Assembly: GCA_012934845.2 (NCBI GenBank)
Contig: WNNJ02002018.1
Span: 1 to 64,000, forward strand
Direction: 5' to 3'
DNA from: Pomphorhynchus laevis
Lineage: Eukaryota > Acanthocephala > Palaeacanthocephala > Echinorhynchida > Pomphorhynchidae
DNA: 64,000 nt
Position numbers and translations under genes: made by a program
Notes under the pieces: generated by a model
The model's database searches: none
What the model was told of the DNA's origin: nothing
Seen by the model: the letters and a program-made list of their open reading frames with translations, nothing else
In this document: piece after piece, positions 25,734 through 40,200 of the stretch
How the letters are laid out: every line of letters starts with the position of its first letter
Numbering within the stretch: the first letter of the stretch is position 1

Positions 25734-28240
25734 GTGCAATTTAAAGTGCTAAAAAGTGTAAAGAAAAGTGTAAAAAGGAGTGTGAACTAGAGTGTAAGAA
25801 ATAGTGTAAAAAATAGTTTAAAAAATCGTTTTACGAAAGAGAAAATAATATTGTAAATTTTAGCGTTTATTAAAGTGTTAAAAAAGAGCAAAAAAATTGT
25901 AAAAAATAGTATAAAAAAATAATAAAAAATGTATTTAAAAAGTGGAAATAATAGTGTAAAAATAGTTTTAATAACAGTGTAAAAAAGAGTAAAAAAGGTA
26001 TAAAAAGTGACGAAAATAATGGTAAAATGAGTGTAAAATACAGTGTAAAAATATGTTGAAAAAGGTGTAAAAAAGTGTATATAATGGTGTATAAATTGAT
26101 GTAAACAAAAGTGCAAATAAAAGTGTATAAATGCGTTTAGAAAAAAGTGTAAAAAAGAGTGTAAATAAAAGTGTAAATAAAAGTGAAAATATTGGTGTAA
26201 AAAATAGCACTAATAAAAGGGTTAAAAAAGAGCAAATAAAAGTGTAAAAAATAGTATAAAAAAATTGTGAAAAATGTATTAAAAAATTGAAGGTAAGAGT
26301 GTAATAATAGTTAAAAAAAACAGTGTAAAAAGAGGTATAAAAAGCAAAAAAAAAATAGTGTTTTAAGAAGTGTTTAAAGAAGTGTAAAAAATGTGTAAAA
26401 ATATCTTTAAAAAAGTGTAAATAAAAGTGAAAATAATGGTGTAAAAATTGATGTAAACAAAAGTGCAAATAAAAGTGTAAAAATGCGTTTAGATAATAGT
26501 GTAAAAAAGAGTGTAAATAAAAGTGTAAAAAATGTAAAAAATGGTGTAAAAAATAACACTAATAATAAAAGTGTTAAAAAAGAGAATAAAAGTGTAAAAA
26601 ATAGTATAAAAAAATTGTGAAAAATGTATTAAAAAATTGAAAATAATAGTGTAATAATAGTTAAAAAACAGTGTAAAAAAAAGGTATAAAAAGCAACAAA
26701 AAAAGTGTTTTTTTATAAGTGTTTAAAGAAGTGTAAAAATGTGTAAAAATATCTTAAAAAAGTGTAAATAATGGTGTAAAAATTGATGTAAACAAAAGTG
26801 CAAATAAAAGTGTAAAAATGCGTTTAGAAAATAGTGTAAAAAAGAGTGTAAGTAAAAGTGTAAATAAAGTGAAAAAAAAATGGTGTAAAAAATAGCACTA
26901 ATAAAAGTGTAAAAAAGAACAAAAAAAGTGTAAAAAAAAACAAATAAAAGTGTAAAAAATTGTATAAAAATAGTAAAAAATGTATTAAAAAGTTGGAAAT
27001 AATAGTGTAATAATGGTAAAAAGGTGTAAAAAAAGGGCAAAAATAAAAAAGTGAAAATAATAGTGTTTAAATATGTGTATTAAAAAGTGTAAAAATATAT
27101 AAAAATATCTTAAAAAAAGTGTAAAAAAAGTGTTAATAATGGTATAAAAAATGATGTAAAAAAAGTGCAAATAAAAGTGTATAAATGCATGTATAAGAAA
27201 GTGTAAATAGAAGTGTAATAAAAAGTGTAAATTATAGTGAAAATAATATCGTAAATAATAGCATAAAAAAGTGTTAAAACAGTGCGAATAAAAGTGTAAA
27301 AAATAGTATAAAATAAGGTTAATAAATATGTAAACAAAGTGGAAATAAAAGTGTTAATATTGTGTAAATAACATTGTAAAAATAGGGTAAAATAGTGAAA
27401 ATAAAAACATTGTAAAATATAGGGTAAAAAGGTGAAATAATAGTGTCAAAAAAGTATAAATAAAAGTTGAAAAAATGTTAGTAAAAGAGTAAATGAAAGT
27501 GCAAATAATGTTGTTAATAATGGTGTGAATAATAGTTTTAACAAATTAGTATAAATGCGTAAAAATGGAAAAAGAACAAAAAAAGTGTAAAAAAGAACAA
27601 ATAAAAGTGTAAAAAATTGTATAAAAATAGTAAAAAATGTATTAAAAAGTTGGAAATAATAGTGTAATAATGGTAAAAAGGTGTAAAAAAGGGCAAAAAT
27701 AAGTTATATAAATTAAAAATAATAGTGTTAATGAGTGTTTAAAGAAGTGTAAAAAATGTGTAAAAATATCTTGAAAAAAGTGTAAATAAAAGTGTTAATA
27801 ATGGTGAAAAAAATGTAAATAAAAGTGCAAATAAAAGTGTGTAAATGCATGTAGAAAATAGTGCAAATAAAAGTGTAATTAAAAGTGTAAATTATGGTGA
27901 AAATAATGGCGTAAATAAAAGCATAAAAAAGTGTTAAAACAGAGCGAATAAAAGTGTAAAAAATAGTATAAAAAAAGGTGTATAAATGTGTAAACAAAGT
28001 GGAAATAAAAGTGTAAATATTGTGGTAAAAACATTGTAAAATATAGGGTAAAAAGGTGAAATAATAATGTCAAAAAAGTATAAATAAAAGTTGAAAAAAT
28101 GTTAGTAAAAGAGTAAATGAAAGTGCAAATAATGTTGTTAATAATGGTGTGAATAATAGTTTTAACAAATTAGTATAAATGCGTAAAAATGGAAGTGTAA
28201 TTATAAGTGTAAAAAAGAGTGTAAATAAATGTGTAAAAAA
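25734..28240 (+). repeat. Rearranged C-type region, 2.51 kb
   Basis: One landmark is missing here. A core begins near 27530 but is cut at about 27569-27572 and rejoined to C-type sequence (aaagaacaaaaaaag), after another join at about 27401-27406. Confidence 0.7.
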
Positions 28241-28893
28241 GTGCAATTTAAAGTGCTAAAAAGTGTTAAGAAAAGTGTAAAAAGGAGTGTGAACGGGAGT
28301 GTAAGAAATAGTGTAAAAAATAGTTTAAAAAATCGTTTTACGAAAGAGAAAATAATATTGTAAATTTAAGCGTTAATTAAAGTGTTTAAAAAGAGCAAAA
28401 CATGTGTAAAAAAATAGTAAAACATGTATTAAAAAAGTGGAAATAATAGTGTAAAAATAGTTTAAATACAAGTGTAAAAAAGAGTAAAAAAAGGTATAAA
28501 AAGTGACGAAAATAATGTTAAAATGAGTGTAAATAAAAGTGTAAAAAATGTAAAAAAATGGTGTAAAAAATAACACTAATAAAAGTGTTAAAAAAGAGCA
28601 AATAAAAGTGTAAAAAATAGTATAAAAAAAGGTTTTTAAATGTGTAAACAAAGTTAAAATAAAAGTGTAAAATATTGTGTAAAACACATTGTAAAAATAG
28701 TGTAAAATAAAAAAATAATAGCGAATATATAAGTATAAAAAAAGTGTAAAAAAGTGTTAGTAAAAGAGTAAAAAAAGCGTATATAATGTTGTAAATCATG
28801 GTGTAAATAATAGTTTTAACAAATTAGTATAAATGCGTAAAAATGGAAGTGTAATTAAGAGTGTAAAAAGAGTGTAAATAAATGTGTAAAAAA
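28241..28893 (+). repeat. Truncated segment, 0.65 kb
   Basis: The shortest landmark step in the window. A join near 28526-28531 links a core to the end of an A-type segment. Confidence 0.7.
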
Positions 28894-31800
28894 GTGCAAT
28901 TTAAAGTGCTAAAAAGTGTAAAGAAAAGTGTAAAAAGGAGTGTGAACTAGAGTGTAAGAAATAGTGTAAAAAATAGTTTAAAAAATCGTTTTACGAAAGA
29001 GAAAATAATATTGTAAATTTTAGCGTTTATTAAAGTGTTAAAAAAGAGCAAAAAAATTGTAAAAAATAGTATAAAAAAATAATAAAAATTGTATTAAAAA
29101 GTGGAAATAATAGTGTAAAAATAGTTTAAATAACAGTGTAAAAAAGAGTAAAAAAGGTATAAAAAGTGACGAAAATAATGTTAAAATGAGTGTAAAATAC
29201 AGTGTAAAAATATGTTGAAAAAGGTGTAAATAAAAGTGTATATAATGGTGTAAAAATTGATGTAAACAAAAGTGCAAATAAAAGTGTATAAATGCGTTTA
29301 GAAAATAGTGTAAAAAAGAGTGTAAATAAAAGTGTAAAAAAAGTGAAAATATTGGTGTAAAAAATAGCACTAATAAAAGGGTTAAAAAAGAGCAAATAAA
29401 AGTGTAAAAAATAGTATAAAAAAATGTGAAAAATGTATTAAAAAATTGAAGGTAAGAGTGTAATAATAGTTAAAAAAACAGTGTAAAAAAAGGTATAAAA
29501 AGCAAAAAAAAATAGTGTTTTAAGAAGTGTTTAAAGAAGTGTAAAAAATGTGTAAAAATATCTTTAAAAAAGTGTAAATAAAAGTGAAAATAATGGTGTA
29601 AAAATTGATGTAAACAAAAGTGCAAATAAAAGTGTAAAAATGCGTTTAGATAATAGTGTAAAAAAGAGTGTAAATAAAAGTGTAAAAAATGTAAAAAAAT
29701 GGTGTAAAAAATAACACTAATAAAAGTGTTAAAAAAGAGCAAATAAAAGTGTAAAAAATAGTATAAAAAAATTGTGAAAAATGTATTAAAAAATTGAAAA
29801 TAATAGTGTAATAATAGTTAAAAAAACAGTGTAAAAAAAGGTATAAAAAGCAAAAAAAAATAGTGTTTTTTTATAAGTGTTTAAAGAAGTGTAAAAATGT
29901 GTAAAAATATCTTAAAAAAGTGTAAATAATGGTGTAAAAATTGATGTAAACAAAAGTGCAAATAAAAGTGTAAAAATGCGTTTAGAAAATAGTGTAAAAA
30001 AGTTTGTAAGTAAAAGTGTAAATGAAGTGAAAAAATGGTGTAAAAAATAGCACTAATAAAAGTGTAAAAAAGAACAAAAAAAGTGTAAAAAAGAACAAAT
30101 AAAAGTGTAAAAAATTGTATAAAAATAGTAAAAAATGTATTAAAAAGTTGGAAATAATAGTGTAATAATGGTAAAAAGGTGTAAAAAAGGGCAAAAATAA
30201 GTTATATAAATTAAAAATAATAGTGTTAATGAGTGTTTAAAGAAGTGTAAAAAATGTGTAAAAATATCTTGAAAAAAGTGTAAATAAAAGTGTAAATAAT
30301 GGTGAAAAAAATGATGTAAATAAAAGTGCAAATAAAAGTGTATAAATGCATATAGAAAATAGTGCAAATAAAAGTGTAATTAAAAGTGTAAATTATGGTG
30401 AAAATAATGGCGTAAATAAAAGCATAAAAAAGTGTTAAAACAGAGCGAATAAAAGTGTAAAAAATAGTATAAAATAAGGTGTATAAATGTGTAAACAAAG
30501 TGGAAATAAAAGTGTAAATATTGTGGTAAAAACATTGTAAAATATAGGGTAAAAAGGTGAAATAATAGTGTCAAAAAAGTATAAATAAAAGTTGAAAAAA
30601 TGTTAGTAAAAGAGTAAATGAAAGTGCAAATAATGTTGTTAATAATGGTGTGAATAATAGTTTTAACAAATTAGTATAAATGCGTAAAAATGGAAGTGTA
30701 ATTAAGAGTGTAAAAAAGAGTGTAAATAAATGTGTAAAAAAGTGCAATTTAAAGTGCTAAAAAGTGTAAAGAAAAGTGTAAAAAGGAGTGTGAACTAGAG
30801 TGTAAGAAATAGTTTAAAAAATCGTTTTACGAAAGAGATAAATAATATTGTAAATTAAAGCGTTTATTAAAGTGTTAAAAAAGAGCAAAAAAAGTGTAAA
30901 AAATAGTATAAAAAAATAGTAAAAAATGTATTAAAAAAGTGGAAATAATAGTGTAAAAATAGTTTAAAAGACAGTGTAAAGAAGAGTAAAAAAAGGTATT
31001 AAAAGTGACGAAAATAATGTTAAAATGAGTGTATAATACAGTGTAAAAATATGTTAAAAAAAGTGTAAATAAAAGTGTAAATAATGGTGTAAAAATTGGT
31101 GTAAACAAAAGCGCAAAAAAAGTGTAAAAATGCATTAAGAAAATAGTGTAAACAAGAGGGTAAATAAAAGTGTAAATAAAAGTAAAAATAATGGTGTAAA
31201 AAAAAGCACTAATAAAAGTGTTAAAAAAGAGCAAATAAAAGTGTAAAAAATAGTATAAAAATAGTAACAAATGTATTAAAAAATTGAAAATAATAGTGTA
31301 ACAATGGTTAAAAAAAAGTGTAAAAAAAAGGGTAAAAATAAGGTATAAAAAGTGAAAATAATAGTGTTTAAAAAAGTGTAAAAAATATATAAAAACATCT
31401 TAAAAAAAGTGAAAAAAAGTGTTAATAATGGTGTAAAAAATGATGTAAATAAAAGTGCAAATAAAAGTGTATAAATGCATGTATAAAAAAGTGTAAATAG
31501 GAGTGTAATAAAAAGGGTAAATTATAGTGAAAATAATGGCGTAAATAATAGCATAAAAAAGTGTTAAAACAGTGCAAATAAAAGTGTAAAAAAAGTAAAA
31601 AATAAGGTTAATAAATGTGTAAACAAAGTGGAAATAAAAGTGTTAATATTGTGTAAATAACATTGTGAAAAAAGGTAAAATAGTGAAAATAATAGTGTAT
31701 ATATAAGTAAACAAAAGTGTAAAAAAAGTGTTAGTAAAAGATTAAATTAAAGTGTAAATAATGTTGTAAATAATGTTGTAAATAATAGTTTTAACAAAAA

Positions 31801-32877
31801 AGTATAAAGGCGTAAAAATGGAAGTGTAATTAAGTGTGTAAAAAAGAGTGTAAATAAATGTGTAAAAAAGTGCAATTTAAAGTGTTAAAAAAGTGTAAAG
31901 AAAAGTGTAAAAAGGAGTGTGAACTAGAGTGTAAGTAATAGTGTAAAAAATAGTTTAAAAAATCGTTTTACGAAAGAGAAAATAATATTGTAAATTTAAG
32001 CGTTTATTAAAGTGTTAAAAAAGAGCAAAAAAATTGTAAAAAATAGTATAAAAAAATAATAAAAATTGTATAAAAAAAGTTGAAATAGTAGTGTAATAAT
32101 GGTTTAAAAAACAGTGTAAAAAAATTAAAAAAAGGTATTAAAAGTGACAAAACTGGTGTTAAAATAAGTGTAAAATACAGTGTAAAAATATGTTGAAAAA
32201 AGTGTAAATAAAAGTGTAAATAATGGTGTAAAAATTGATGTAAACAGAAGTGCAAATAAAAATGTATAAATGCGTTTAGAAAATAGTGTAAAAAAAGTGT
32301 AAATAAAAGTACAAATAATAGTGTTTAAATGAGTGTTTAAAGAAGTGTAAAAAATGTGTAAAAATATCTTGAAAAAAGTGTAAATAAAAGTGTAAATAAT
32401 GGTGTAAAAAATGATGTAAATAAAAGTGCAAAAAAAGTGTATAAATGCATGTAAAAAATAGTGTAACTATTTTCTATAAAAAAAAGTTCTTTTGTAACTA
32501 TTGTAATAAAAGTGTAATTAAAAGTGTTAATTTTAGTGAAAATCATGGCGTAAATAATAGCATAAAAAAGTGTTAAAACAGTGCAAAAAAAGGTGTAAAA
32601 AATAGTAAAAAAAGGTTTTTAAATGTGTAAACAAAGTTAAAATAAAAGTGTAAAATATTGTGTAAAACACATTGTAAAAATAGTGTAAAATAAAAAAATA
32701 ATAGCGAATATATAAGTATAAAAAAAGTGTAAAAAAAGTGTTAGTAAAAGAGTAAAAAAAGCGTACATAATGTTGTAAATCATGGTGTAAATAATAGTTT
32801 TAACAAATTAGTATAAATGCGTAAAAATGGAAGTGTAATTAAGAGTGTAAAAAGAGTGTAAATAAATGTGTAAAAAA
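28894..32877 (+). repeat. C-D-E higher-order unit, 3.98 kb
   Basis: Internal landmarks at 30742 and 31870 give steps of 1848, 1128 and 1008. Confidence 0.8.
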
Positions 32878-34224
32878 GTGCAATTTAAAGTGCTAAAAAG
32901 TGTTAAGAAAAGTGTAAAAAGGAGTGTGAACTAGAGTGTAAGAAATAGTGTAAAAAATAGTTTAAAAAATCGTTTTACGAAAGAGAAAATAATATTGTAA
33001 ATTTTAGCGTTTATTAAAGTGTTAAAAAAGAGCAAAAAAATTGTAAAAAATAGTATAAAAAAATAATAAAAATTGTATTAAAAAGTGGAAATAATAGTGT
33101 AAAAATAGTTTAAATAACAGTGTAAAAAAGAGTAAAAAAGGTATAAAAAGTGACGAAAATAATGTTAAAATGAGTGTAAAATACAGTGTAAAAATATGTT
33201 GAAAAAGGTGTAAATAAAAGTGTATATAATGGTGTAAAAATTGATGTAAACAAAAGTGCAAATAAAAGTGTATAAATGCGTTTAGAAAATAGTGTAAAAA
33301 AGAGTGTAAGTAAAAATGTAAAAAAAGTGAAAATAATGGTGTAAAAAATAGGACTAATAAAAGTGTAAAAAAGAACAAATAAAAGTGTAAAAAATAGTAA
33401 AAAATGTATTAAAAAATTGAAAATAATAGTATAATAATGGTTCAAAGAACAGTGTAATAAAGAGGGCAAAAAAAAGGTATAAAAAGTGAAAATAATAGTG
33501 TTTAAAAAAGTGTTTAAAGAAGTGTAAAAAATGTGTAAAAATATTTTGAAAAAAGTGTAAATATAAGTGTAAATAATGGTGAAAAAAATGATGTAAATAA
33601 AAGTGCAAATAAAAGTGTATAAATGCATGTAGAATATAGTGTAAAAGGAGTGTAAATAAAAGTGTAAAAAAAAGTGAAAATATTGGTGTAAAAAATAGCA
33701 CTAATAAAAGGGTTAAAAAAGTGTAAATAAAAGTGTAAATAATGGTGTAAAAAATGATGTAAATAAAAGTGCAAATAAAAGTGTATAAATGCATGTAAAA
33801 AATAGTGGTACTATTTTCTATAAAAAAAAGTTCTTTTGTAACTATTGTAATAAAAGTGTAATTAAAAGTGTTAATTTTAGTGAAAATCATGGCGTAAATA
33901 ATAGCATAAAAAAGTGTTAAAACAGTGCAAAAAAAGGTGTAAAAAATAGTAAAAAAAAAGGTTTTTAAATGTGTAAACAAAGTTAAAATAAAAGTGTAAA
34001 ATATTGTGTAAGACACATTGTAAAAATAGTGTAAAATAAAAAAATAATAGCGAATATATAAGTATAAAAAAAGTGTAAAAAAAGTCTTAGTAAAAGAGTA
34101 AAAAAAGCGTATATAATGTTGTAAATCATGGTGTAAAAAATAGTTTTAACAAATTAGTATAAATGCGTAAAAATGAAAGTGTAATTAAGAGTGTAAAAAA
34201 GAGTGTAAATAAATGTGTAAAAAA
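32878..34224 (+). repeat. B segment, 1.35 kb
   Basis: The spacing is 1347. A dyad lies at 33799-33817. Confidence 0.8.
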
Positions 34225-35001
34225 GTGCAATTTAAAGTGCTAAAAAGTGCAAAGAAAAGTGTAAAAAGGAGTGTGAACTAGAGTGTAAGAAAAAGTGTAA
34301 AAAATAGTTTAAAAAATTGTATTACGCAGGAGAAAATAATATTGTAAATTTTAGCGTTAATTAAAGTGTTAAAAAAAAATTGTAAAAAATAGTATAAAAA
34401 ATAGTAAAAAATGTATAACAAAAGTGGAAACAATAGTGTAAAAATAGTTTAAATAATAGTGTAAAAAAAGTAAAAAAAGGTATAAAAAGTGACGAAAATA
34501 ATGTTAAAATGAGTGTAAAATACAGTGTAAAAATATGTTGAAAAAGTTGTAAATAACAGTGTATATAATGGTGTAAAAATTGATGTAAACAAAAGTGCAA
34601 ATAAAAGTGTATAAATGCGTTTAGAAAATAGTGTAAAAAAGAGTGTAAAAAAGAGTGTAAATAAAAGTGAAAATAATGGTGAAAAAAATAGCACTAATAA
34701 AAGTGTTAAAAAAGAGCAAAAAAAGTGTACAAATAGTATAAAAAAGGGTAAATAAATGTGTAAACAAAGTAGAAATAAAAGTGTAATTATAGTGTAAATA
34801 ACATTGTAAAAAAGGGTAAAAAAGTGATTATAAAAGTTACTATAGATAAAAGTGTAAAAAAGTGTTAGTAAATGAGTAAATGAAAGTGTATATAATGTTG
34901 GAAAAAATGGTGTAAATAATAGTTTTAACAAAAGAGTATAAATTCGTAAAAATAGAAGTGTAATAAAGAGTGAAAAAAGAGTGTAAATAAATGCGTAAAA
35001 A
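34225..35001 (+). repeat. F segment, 0.78 kb
   Basis: The spacing is 777. The F distinctive monomers are present. Confidence 0.75.
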
Positions 35002-36120
35002 GTGCAATTTTAAGTGTTAAAAAGTGTCAAGAAAAGTGTAAAAAAAAGTGTGAACCAGAGTGTAAGTAATAGTGTAAAAAAAGTTTAAAAAATAGTGTAA
35101 CGAAAGAGAAAATAATATTGTAAATTTTAGCGGTAATTAATGTGTTTTAAAAGAGCAAAAAAAGTGTAAAAAATAGTATAAAAAATAGTAAAAAATGTAT
35201 TAAAAAAGTGGAAATAATAGTGTAAAAAAGAGTAAAAAAAAGGTATTAAAAGTGACGAAAATGGTGTTAAAATGCGTGTATAATACAGTGTAAAAATATG
35301 TTGAAAAAAGTGTAAATAAAAGTGTAAATAATAGTGTAAAAATTGGTGTAAACAAAAGTGCAAAAAAAAGTGTAAAACTGCATTAAGAAAATAGTGTAAA
35401 TAAGAGTGTAAATAAAAGTGTAAATAAAAGTAAAAATAATGGTGTAAAAAATAGCACTAATAAAGGTGTACAAAAAGAGCAAATAAAAGTGTAAAAAATA
35501 GTATAAAAATAGTAAAAAATGTATTTAAAAATTGAAAATAATAGTGTAATAATGGTTAAAAAACAGTGTAAAAAATAGGGCAAAAATAAGGCATAAAAAG
35601 TGAAAATAATAGTGTTTAAATATGTGTATTAAATAGTGTAAAAATATATAAAAATATCTTAAAAAAAGTGTTAATAATGGTATAAAAAATGATGTAAAAA
35701 AAAGTGCAAATAAAAGTGTATAAATGCATGTATAAGAAAGTGTAAATAGAAGTGTAATAAAAAGTGTAAATTATAGTGAAAATAATATCGTAAATAATAG
35801 CATAAAAAAGTGTTAAAACAGTGCGAATAAAAGTGTAAAAAATAGTATAAAATAAGGTTAATAAATATGTAAACAAAGTGGAAATAAAAGTGTTAATATT
35901 GTGTAAATAACATTGTAAAAATAGGGTAAAATAGTGAAAATAATAGTGTATATATAAGTATAAAAAAGTGTAAAAAAAGTGTTAGTAAAAGATTAAATTA
36001 AAGTGTATAAAATGGTGTAAATAATGGTGTAAATAATAGTTTTAACAAATTAGTATAAAGGCGTAAAAATGGAAGTGTAATTAAGAGTGTAAAAAAGAGT
36101 GTAAATAAATGTGTAAAAAA
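35002..36120 (+). repeat. D-like segment, 1.12 kb
   Basis: The spacing is 1119. It matches 13217-14344. Confidence 0.75.
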
Positions 36121-37264
36121 GTGCAATTTAAAGTGTTAAAAAAGTGTAAAGAAAAGTGTAAAAAAGAGTGTAAACTAAAGCCTAAGTAATAATGTAAAAA
36201 ATAGTTTAAAAAAAAGTGTAACGAAAGAGAACATAATATTGTAAATTATAGCGTTAATTAAAGTGTTAAAAAAGAGCAAAAAAAGTGTAAAAAATAGTAT
36301 AAAAAAATTGTAAAAAATGTATTAAAAAAGTGGAAACAATAGTTTAAAAATAGTTTAAAAGACAGTGTAAAAAAGAGTAAAAAAAGGTATAAAAAGTGAC
36401 GAAAATGGTGTTAACATGAGTGTAAAATACAGTGTAAAAATATGTTGAAAAAAGTGTAAATAAAAGTGTAAATAATGGTGTAAAAATTGGTGTAAACAAA
36501 AGCGCAAAAAAAGTGTAAAAATGCATTAAGAAAATAGTGTAAACAAGAGTGTAAATAAAAGTGTAAATAAAAGTAAAAATAATGGTGTAAAAAATAGCAC
36601 TAACAAAAGTGTTAAAAAAGAGCAAATAAAAGTGTAAAAAATAGTATAAAAATAGTAACAAATGTATTAAAAAATTGAAAATAATAGTGTAACAATAGTT
36701 AAAAAAAAGTTAAAAAATAGGGCAAAAATAAGGTATAAAAAGTGAAAATAATAGTGTTTTAAGAAGTGTTTAAAGAAGTGTAAAAAATGTGTAAAAATAT
36801 CTTTAAAAAAGTGTAAATAAAAGTTAAAATAATGGTGTAAAAATTGATGTAAACAAAAGTGCAAATAAAAGTGTAAAAATGCGTTTAGATAATAGTGTAA
36901 AAAAGAGTGTAAATAAAAGTGTAAAAAATGTAAACAAATGGTGTAAAAAATAACACTAATAAAAGTGTTAAAAAAGAGCAAATAAAAGTGTAAAAAATAG
37001 TATAAAAAAAGGTTTTTAAATGTGTAAACAAAGTTAAAATAAAAGTGTAAAATATTGTGTAAAACACATTGTAAAAATAGTGTAAAATAAAAAAATAATA
37101 GCGAATATATAAGTATAAAAAAAGTGTTAGTAAAAGAGTAAAAAAAGCGTACATAATGTTGTAAATCATGGTGTAAATAATAGTTTTAACAAATTAGTAT
37201 AAATGCGTAAAAATGGAAGTGTAATTAAGAGTGTAAAATAGAGTGTAAATAAATGTGTAAAAAA
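36121..37264 (+). repeat. A segment lacking the hairpin, 1.14 kb
   Basis: It is about 164 bases shorter than a full A. The join near 36748-36760 (aataatagtgttttaagaag) removes exactly the hairpin-bearing stretch. Confidence 0.75.
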
Positions 37265-40200
37265 GTGCAATTTAAAGTGCTAAAAAGTGTAAAGAAAAGT
37301 GTAAAAAGGAGTGTGAACTAGAGTGTAAGAAATAGTGTAAAAAATAGTTTAAAAAATCGTTTTACGAAAGAGAAAATAATATTGTAAATTTTAGCGTTTA
37401 TTAAAGTGTTAAAAAAGAGCAAAAAAATTGTAAAAAATAGTATAAAAAAATAATAAAAAATGTATTTAAAAAGTGGAAATAATAGTGTAAAAATAGTTTT
37501 AATAACAGTGTAAAAAAGAGTAAAAAAGGTATAAAAAGTGACGAAAATAATGGTAAAATGAGTGTAAAATACAGTGTAAAAATATGTTGAAAAAGGTGTA
37601 AAAAAGTGTATATAATGGTGTATAAATTGATGTAAACAAAAGTGCAAATAAAAGTGTAAAAATGCGTTTAGATAATAGTGTAAAAAAGAGTGTAAATAAA
37701 AGTGTAAAAAATGTAAAAAAATGGTGTAAAAAATAACACTAATAAAAGTGTTAAAAAAGAGCAAATAAAAGTGTAAAAAATAGTATAAAAAAATTGTGAA
37801 AAATGTATTAAAAAATTGAAAATAATAGTGTAATAATAGTTAAAAAAACAGTGTAAAAAAAAGGTATAAAAAGCAACAAAAAAAAGTGTTTTTTTATAAG
37901 TGTTTAAAGAAGTGTAAAAATGTGTAAAAATATCTTAAAAAAGTGTAAATAATGGTGTAAAAATTGATGTAAACAAAAGTGCAAATAAAAGTGTAAAAAT
38001 GCGTTTAGAAAATAGTGTAAAAAAGAGTGTAAGTAAAAGTGTAAATAAAGTGAAAAAAAATGGTGTAAAAAATAGCACTAATAAAAGTGTAAAAAAGAAC
38101 AAAAAAAGTGTAAAAAAGAACAAATAAAAGTGTAAAAAATTGTATAAAAATAGTAAAAAATGTATTAAAAAGTTGGAAATAATAGTGTAATAATGGTAAA
38201 AAGGTGTAAAAAAGGGCAAAAATAAGTTATATAAATTAAAAATAATAGTGTTAATGAGTGTTTAAAGAAGTGTAAAAAATGTGTAAAAATATCTTGAAAA
38301 AAGTGTAAATAAAAGTGTAAATAATGGTGAAAAAATGATGTAAATAAAAGTGCAAATAAAAGTGTATAAATGCATATAGAAAATAGTGCAAATAAAAGTG
38401 TAATTAAAAGTGTAAATTATGGTGAAAATAATGGCGTAAATAAAAGCATAAAAAAGTGTTAAAACAGAGCGAATAAAAGTGTAAAAAATAGTATAAAATA
38501 AGGTGTATAAATGTGTAAACAAAGTGGAAATAAAAGTGTAAATATTGTGGTAAAAACATTGTAAAATATAGGGTAAAAAGGTGAAATAATAGTGTCAAAA
38601 AAGTATAAATAAAAGTTGAAAAAATGTTAGTAAAAGAGTAAATGAAAGTGCAAATAATGTTGTTAATAATGGTGTGAATAATAGTTTTAACAAATTAGTA
38701 TAAATGCGTAAAAATGGAAGTGTAATTAAGAGTGTAAAAAAGAGTGTAAATAAATGTGTAAAAAAGTGCAATTTAAAGTGCTAAAAAGTGTAAAGAAAAG
38801 TGTAAAAAGGAGTGTGAACTAGAGTGTAAGAAATAGTTTAAAAAATCGTTTTACGAAAGAGATAAATAATATTGTAAATTTAAGCGTTTATTAAAGTGTT
38901 AAAAAAGAGCAAAAAAAGTGTAAAAAATAGTACAAAAAAATAGTAAAAAATGTATTAAAAAAGTAAAAATAATAGTGTAAAAATAGTTTAAAAGACAGTG
39001 TAAAAAAGAGTAAAAAAAGGTATTAAAAGTGACGAAAATAATGTTAAAATGAGTGTACAATACAGTGTAAAAATATGTTAAAAAAAGTGTAAATAAAAGT
39101 GTAAATAATGGTGTAAAAATTGGTGTAAACAAAAGCGCAAAAAAAGTGTAAAAATGCATTAAGAAAATAGTGTAAACAAGAGGGTAAATAAAAGTGTAAA
39201 TAAAAGTAAAAATAATGGTGTAAAAAATAGCACTAATAAAAGTGTTAAAAAAGAGCAAATAAAAGTGTAAAAAATAGTATAAAAATAGTAACAAATGTAT
39301 TAAAAAATTAAAAATAATAGTGTAACAATGGTTAAAAAAAGTGTAAAAAAGGGCAAAAATAAGGTATAAAAAGTGAAAATAATAGTGTTTAAAATGTGTA
39401 AAAAATATATAAAAACATCTTAAAAAAAGTGAAAAAAAGTGTTAATAATGGTGTAAAAAATGATGTAAATAAAAGTGCAAATAAAAGTGTATAAATGCAT
39501 GTATAAAAAAGTGTAAATAGGAGTGTAATAAAAAGGGTAAATTATAGTGAAAATAATGGCGTAAATAATAGCATAAAAAAGTGTTAAAACAGTGCAAATA
39601 AAAGTGTAAAAAAAGTAAAAAATAAGGTTAATAAATGTGTAAACAAAGTGGAAATAAAAGTGTTAATATTGTGTAAATAACATTGTGAAAAAAGGTAAAA
39701 TAGTGAAAATAATAGTGTATATATAAGTAAACAAAAGTGTAAAAAAAGTGTTAGTAAAAGATTAAATTAAAGTGTAAATAATGTTGTAAATAATGTTGTA
39801 AATAATAGTTTTAACAAAAAAGTATAAAGGCGTAAAAATGGAAGTGTAATTAAGTGTGTAAAAAAGAGTGTAAATAAATGTGTAAAAAAGTGCAATTTAA
39901 AGTGTTAAAAAAGTGTAAAGAAAAGTGTAAAAAGGAGTGTGAACTAGAGTGTAAGTAATAGTGTAAAAATAGTTTAAAAAAAAGTGTAACGAAAGAGAAA
40001 ATAATATTGTAAATTTAAGCGTTTATAAAAGTGTTAAAAAAGAGCAAAAAAAGTGTAAAAAATAGTATAAAAAATAGTAAAAAATGTATTAAAAAAGTTG
40101 AAATAGTAGTGTAATAATGGTTTAAAAAACAGTGTAAAAAAATTAAAAAAAAGGTATTAAAAGTGACAAAACTGGTGTTAAAATGAGTGTAAAATACAGT

